Source: Aurifilum marmelostoma (taxonomy: Eukaryota > Ascomycota > Sordariomycetes > Diaporthales > Cryphonectriaceae). Taken from it: a DNA stretch of 64,000 nt. Under the pieces are notes generated by a model that was given only the letters and a program-made list of their open reading frames with translations, was not told where the DNA came from and made no database searches. Positions 59,201 to 64,000 of this stretch are shown here, piece after piece. How positions within the stretch are numbered: the stretch's first letter is position 1; every line of letters begins with the position of its first letter. The position numbers and the translations under genes are program-made. Where the stretch lies: contig JAMXSV010000008.1 in assembly GCA_027559495.1 (NCBI GenBank), positions 2,418,001-2,482,000 on the forward strand. The letters run 5' to 3'.

Positions 59201-62200
59201 CTGCATAGTACGTAGCAAGATTCTGCTGGAGGAGGAAGAAGGTGTGACTGGGCGGGTGTGGGTGGAAGCAAAAACACGGTAGCACGAGGTACCAGCGATC
59301 TCCTCTTACTGGAAGCATCTCACCGAGGTGCGGAGGGTGGACATAACAGAAAGGTCTAGCCCTCAGTACGGCGTGCCGCATGCTACATTGAGCAGCACAG
59401 CATCTGCTTCCTATGCAGTGTGCTACGGCATGTTGATACATCACATAGTAGCAGTATGGGTGGTGGTGATGGTGATGGTATTATTTCGGCAGTACTATTT
59501 GGTGGTGGTAGTATTAGATGCGTGGACCCAATCAGCCTACCTGCTATTCTATAGTCCAGACCATGTACTGTAGTGGCTGTATCACTGCCATGGCAGTACT
59601 ACTAAGTAGGTAATTAGTAAGTGGGTCGTGGTGTACTGCACCTGCATTAGCTGGCTGCAGGTGTGTTAGTTGCCAGGAACCGCTGGAAGGTGCGCTGTCA
59701 TTCGCCCCGGAAGGAACAACATTCCGTACCTCTCCATCGGGGAAAGAGCCACGCGGCAGAGCCCCAGTGAGAGCCCCTTCCAGAGGAGACCCCAGTGAGG
59801 GCCCCCGGTGAAGACAGGCCATGGGCGATCTGACCCTCCCTCTTCTAGGGTCTGTCTATCGTGCCCACCTTCTTCTTCCCTCTTCGAATCCTGAGAGCGT
59901 ACATAGTACTGCGTGTGTGAAGGCATCTCTTGTCCTCGTCCTCGACTTAATCCTCTTCCATATACCATAATAGCAACCGCACCACAACCTTCTTTCCGAT
60001 TTCGCTCACGGATCTATAGACCGGACCGTACTACTGTGTGGCCAACTAAGTCCTCCTGTCCTTTTTCTAGTCTCGAAATTGCTCCGGTAACACAACCTGC
60101 GCGCTGCACCCGACTGTTACGGCGCCGACCAACCAACCAAGCCTGGTTCGTCCATCAGGGATTCAACACCGAGCTCTAGATCACGCGAGGCGAGGTGGCT
60201 GCTGCGTGGCAACGAGCAAGCAGGCGCGGCAGCGTGGGAGGGCATGGTGTCTCGACGAGCAGTGCGACATGCCTAAGCTGAGATAAGGAACGAGGTCCGC
60301 CCAGTCCAGGGCCGCCTGTAGCATGTGGTGGCTGCGCCGTGCCGCACCGTTGCAGCCCGAGTGTGATATCTCCACCGACCTTGCACCTCTGCGTGCCTCG
60401 TCACACTGCAGGATCACTTTTCCTGCTGATTGATCTCCGTCCTCATTTCTCCAACGGACTGTTTGCAGCGAGCTCAATTGGACCTCTGAACGAATCCCTC
60501 AACGCCTGGCGGTCAGTAGTGGCCCGCCATCCGGGTGACAATGCCCCAAATCACACATTATCACAAGCCCTCCCTGGGCCGTCTCTTCCTACCAGCACAG
60601 CTCTCGACCCTCCTTGCCCTGTGCCGTCATGGTTGTGCCGTCATGGTAGCCATTCTCAGCTATCCTCCCGATGGTGCCTCGAGATGATCTCTCTCTCTTG
60701 CAATTTTCTCTCCTGCTCTTTCTTCTTCTTCGGCGATCCTCAGACAAACGTTTTACTCCACCAGACTGGAACATGCCCAACGCCAGGTGTACAAGGACTA
60801 GGCCAAGGATCAACGTTGCTGCACACGAGGGACCCTTCCAGCAGACCCTCGAGGATTGCTGCATCGTTGGGGAGGCAAGGTGCACCTTGCCTGCGTAGGC
60901 TTCAAGATTGAGTACTAGACGCAGAGTACGACGCCACCTTCGGAACCAGGCCAAAGCATGGCTCGTAGCTGCTTATCGGAGAGCTCGAGAGGAGATCGAC
61001 GGCCCTAGCATTGGAACCCAATTGCACATCACCTCGGACGAGGTTATACATGCATATGATACAGTACAACATACAGCAGCACATCCTGTCCTCACACGTA
61101 TCCACCAGCAGGGCTGCCTCTGCGACGAAATGAGAATGGCTCTTGGCCTTCGACCAGAGGTCCATAGCGCATTCCCCACTAACGTACCAAGTAGTGCCTC
61201 GCGTGCACGTGCTCTCGCGCTAACTCGACCAAGCTGCCCCCAATCAAGCTCCATAGAAGAGGACGATCTTGGGTTCTGTCTCAACAAAACGCCTCGCAAG
61301 CCACTGAGTGTCCCACACACACACACACACACCCACACCCCCCGACCAGGAACCCTCTGTTTTGTTTTCTGCTCCCTCTTCGTTCTCCACAAAGCGTTGT
61401 ACATCTTTCTATGATGATACTGAACTACACAAGGTGCGCAAGCCACAGAAGACCCTTGTAATCTTAATCCAGCTTTCCGTGAGCCTGTCTCTCTCTCCTC
61501 TCCTCTCTCACCTTCCAGATCCTGTGCACAATCTGACCTGCTTCTTCCTCGCCATTATCGCTCACTCGTGTAGGGTCAGTATGCCCAGTACTTTCTACAA
61601 CATGTTGGCCGGTGGATCACCGATATTGGGCCCATCCTTCCAAAGAGGATCCTCATACCACGCAACCCAGACCATCGGGTTGCAGCCGCATGTACTATGT
61701 ACGATCGAGCCGAAGGATCCGTGGAGCATATCCGGGGCGTCGGTTCTCTAGAGGGCCCTCTCTCAGCTTCTAGATGCAATGCGGGCAGCGAGCCCCTCTG
61801 CGTCAAAGCTCCTTTTCGTTCTCCGTCCAGAGGCCGGAAATCGAGCTGGATTGAACTGTTGGGGCCCACTGCATACAGCACCTGGGGTGTGCAGAGCCCA
61901 TGGTGACCTTGCCTAGCCACTGCCGGCCCGTTTTCCGCGCATCCTCCTCTGGGGCGAACGAATCATGGCTGAGAGAAATATTGGCTACTTGCACACACAA
62001 GGCCAGGTCTGTTTGACACATTCCTTGGAGTCCATGGCCATCGATCCTCGCCTGTCTGCCACGTGAGCTCAATGTCCCAAGCGACCATGGCGACATGCCC
62101 GCTTTCTATCTACCCTTGGGGGCTCCATTCCCACAACCAGGATCAGACGCCAAGGTTCCTTTCAATTCAGGATGTGAATTACGAGCGTCGTGTAAAGACC

Positions 62201-63667
62201 AGCTAATCTCATCCCACCGATCCGCCAGAATCATGGTGAAGTCCCAGTAAAAAGGGACCCCAGTTGGGGGCGGTGATCAGATCGCTGGACTTGGTGAGCA
62301 TCAATCAATCCGGAACAAGTCCCCGTGCGAAACTGGCGCCCATATTTCACCGTACACTTTTACTAGACAAGACTGGCATTCGGTCCTTTATGCAAGACGA
62401 CCCACGAGAGATCTCAGTCTGCGCACTGACTTGGCCTCACCTGTGCAGTTACAGATCTGCTTGGGTTTTATTTTCTTCTTGTCGATATTGATTCGGGCTC
62501 ACCGGCAGCTAGGCCTCCATCAAGACTTGAACACCGGTGCAACAGCAGGTGGTGTCAGTTTTGCAACGTCATATATCACGCACAGGACACAAACTAGTTC
62601 GCTATATAGTGATCCCCGTTCCTGTTTGGACATCTCGTCAGAGGACTGCCGTCTTCGGGACAGCTATCTTCCTAATGGCTCTGTCCGTGTCCTGGCAGAC
62701 CACACTGTGGGATAGCAATATCCTTAGCGTGACCACTGCAGAAGCGAAGATCACCTCGAGACCAAAGGCCTGAATATCATTCACTTTGCAGGTTGTGTTG
62801 TCCCTGGACTAGCAATAATGGTCATGAACCACCAAATATACGATCTACCGCTGAACTTTAGGATAAAGAGATCGGCAGATCAGCCCTTTACCCGCACGTC
62901 GTCCGCTCTCTTGCGTCGTCATCTATCACGGTACCAGACCAAAACAGATCTCATAAAAGGCGAATAAGTCGGATGAGCGTACAAGTACCAGAAATATGGA
63001 TGCAAGAGCGCTGGACACGATGCAACAGCGGAAACAAGGGTCTTTTTTTTTTTTTGTTCTTTTTTTCTCCTAGTGAGAAACCGCTCCATCTCCACTGTGA
63101 TGTGACGAGAGGTGCCATGCACGAGCTATGCCGAACATCACGGTAGGTTTTCTCGCAAGCACCCCTCCTCTCAGGAATGAATGACGCCTCTGGATATGGT
63201 TCGCACTTGTATATAGTACGTACTCTGAGATCAAGTGATCTCGGGTGCGGTGCCCCGGCTGCTATGAACTGTCCAGGGCCCCGGAGCATTTCAAGTACCA
63301 TGTACATGTGGGCACACCACACGCTCTGCACAAAAGCATATCGTGTACTATGACCTAGCACAGGCTTTCTTCACAGCAGGATCCACTACTTGTTCTATTA
63401 GACTTTCGGCTGCCCTTCAATTTTCTTTGCACTATGTACATACGAGATAGCTTGTATAGTGTATGTAGTATCTGACCGGGTGCGATTTCGCACTGGTCCT
63501 CCCTCCCCCACCATACCCACGTTGGACGGACCTGACTTGATATAGACTTTTCCAAGGCGTTTTCTCGTCTGCCTGCCCCATGCGGTTCACTAATATGTTA
63601 CATATCATAGTGGATGATGGGCAGTTTGCCAGTGATTGATTCGAGTTTTGTGGCTTGAAAATCACAC
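56274..63667. other. gene-poor stretch, 7.4 kb
   Basis: The largest gap in the window. It starts with the NUM1-like upstream region. Open frames are short and show no motif, signal or splice-joined chain. Some 59.0-63.5 kb segments look rich in GTAC words, and an AC repeat lies at 61314-61332 plus T runs near 63041-63052. No tRNA, rRNA or transposon ends were recognised; non-coding RNA or a diverged lineage-specific gene could be missed. Confidence 0.5.
61314..61332. repeat. (CA)n microsatellite
   Basis: About nine CA units in gene-poor DNA. Confidence 0.85.
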
Positions 63668-63820
63668 CTAGGCCTCGACCTTCTCGGCAAGCTGCTCTGA
63701 CATGGTGGTGTGCGGTATATTGTTGTCGACAATGATGGGGTATTTGTCCAGGGACTCGTACCACTGGACGACGGACCCAATCTGCTCAAGTCCTTGATCA
63801 TCAGCCTTCATTTTATACCA
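63668..63820 (-). CDS. possible last exon of a gene running off the right edge
   Basis: From a TTCAG acceptor at 63823-63821 the frame reads WYKMKADDQGLEQIGSVVQW, then YESLDKYPIIVDNNIPHTTM and SEQLAEKVEA before TAG. This 50-residue stretch has balanced, soluble-protein composition unlike the surrounding DNA. It could also be a 46-codon small protein starting at ATG 63811. No family recognised. Upstream exon(s) would lie near 63.9 kb or beyond the window; the frame LRKGLLCSESEVVVAAL at 63950-64000 is one candidate. The intervening DNA has a long A/T-rich run at 63884-63912, fitting an intron. Confidence 0.35.
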   Translation of the reverse strand, partial: WYKMKADDQGLEQIGSVVQWYESLDKYPIIVDNNIPHTTMSEQLAEKVEA

Positions 63821-64000
63821 CTGAATTTCTCATTTCCTTGTAGGGTGGGAAGCATGGCTCGTATTGGCTGTCCTTGATCCCTTTTTTCCTTTTTTTTTTT
63901 TTCTTTTTCCCCCCTCTCTCCCGTTCCGTTGTACGGTGCGTAGAAAACACAGAGCTGCCACGACAACCTCGGATTCCGAGCACAAGAGGCCCTTGCGCAG

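Noticed and set aside
60908..61414. 168-codon open frame in the gene-poor end
   Set aside because: No ATG-supported start with motif, and the C-terminal part is a CA repeat read as Thr-His; composition is not protein-like.

Overview
The window looks like nuclear DNA of a filamentous ascomycete (Pezizomycotina, most like a Sordariomycete). Genes carry one or two short GT-AG introns (69-217 bases, most 70-100). The gene set is fungal: an Rvs167-type BAR-SH3 protein, a Pom1-type DYRK kinase with a very long N-terminus, an ApsA/Num1-type PH protein, Rrp7, an Oxp1-type 5-oxoprolinase and a peroxin of the Pex24/dysferlin-domain group. Density is low, about 16 supported or possible genes in 64 kb. 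Intergenic DNA is long and rich in microsatellites and pure G/C runs of 9-18 bases.

Layout, left to right. 1-676 (-): 5' part of an NmrA/isoflavone-reductase-like gene cut by the edge. 0.7-5 kb: no gene. 5.0-5.6 kb (-): CsbD-like small stress protein. 6.6-8.4 kb (-): mitochondrial cysteine desulfurase NFS1, divergent from 9.8-11.3 kb (+) RVS167-like. 14.3-16.7 kb (-): F-box protein. 16.7-20.7 kb: gene-free, partly AT-rich. 20.7-22.3 kb (-): two small putative membrane proteins. 23.3-23.7 kb (-): secreted double-psi beta-barrel protein. 25.1-26.5 kb (+): Methyltransf_16-type methyltransferase. 27.4-29.2 kb (+): MOSC + 3-alpha + flavin reductase + 2Fe-2S ferredoxin fusion, convergent with an MFS transporter (29.5-31.3 kb, -). 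32.1-33.1 kb (+): RRP7, convergent with the 5-oxoprolinase (33.8-38.1 kb, -). 39.4-43.9 kb (-): POM1-like kinase. 47.9-49.5 kb (+): peroxin, convergent with an OTU deubiquitinase (49.6-50.6 kb, -). 52.0-56.3 kb (-): ApsA/NUM1-like. 56.3-63.7 kb: gene-poor, ending in a possible last exon of a gene off the right edge.

The strongest pattern is that four well-recognised genes (RVS167, MOSC-ferredoxin, POM1, NUM1) are broken by five single-base shifts. Every one is an extra base lying in or next to a 5-6 base G/C run, and reading through it restores a family-typical protein. A sixth possible case (a T6 run) is in the methyltransferase. The consistent direction points to homopolymer over-calling in the assembly; real +1 slippage cannot be excluded from sequence alone. 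No CRISPR array, rRNA, tRNA or intact transposon was recognised.

Functionally most genes are housekeeping and need not act together. RVS167, POM1 and NUM1/ApsA are all cell-cortex or polarity factors, but they lie among unrelated genes. No obvious secondary-metabolite or defence cluster was seen.
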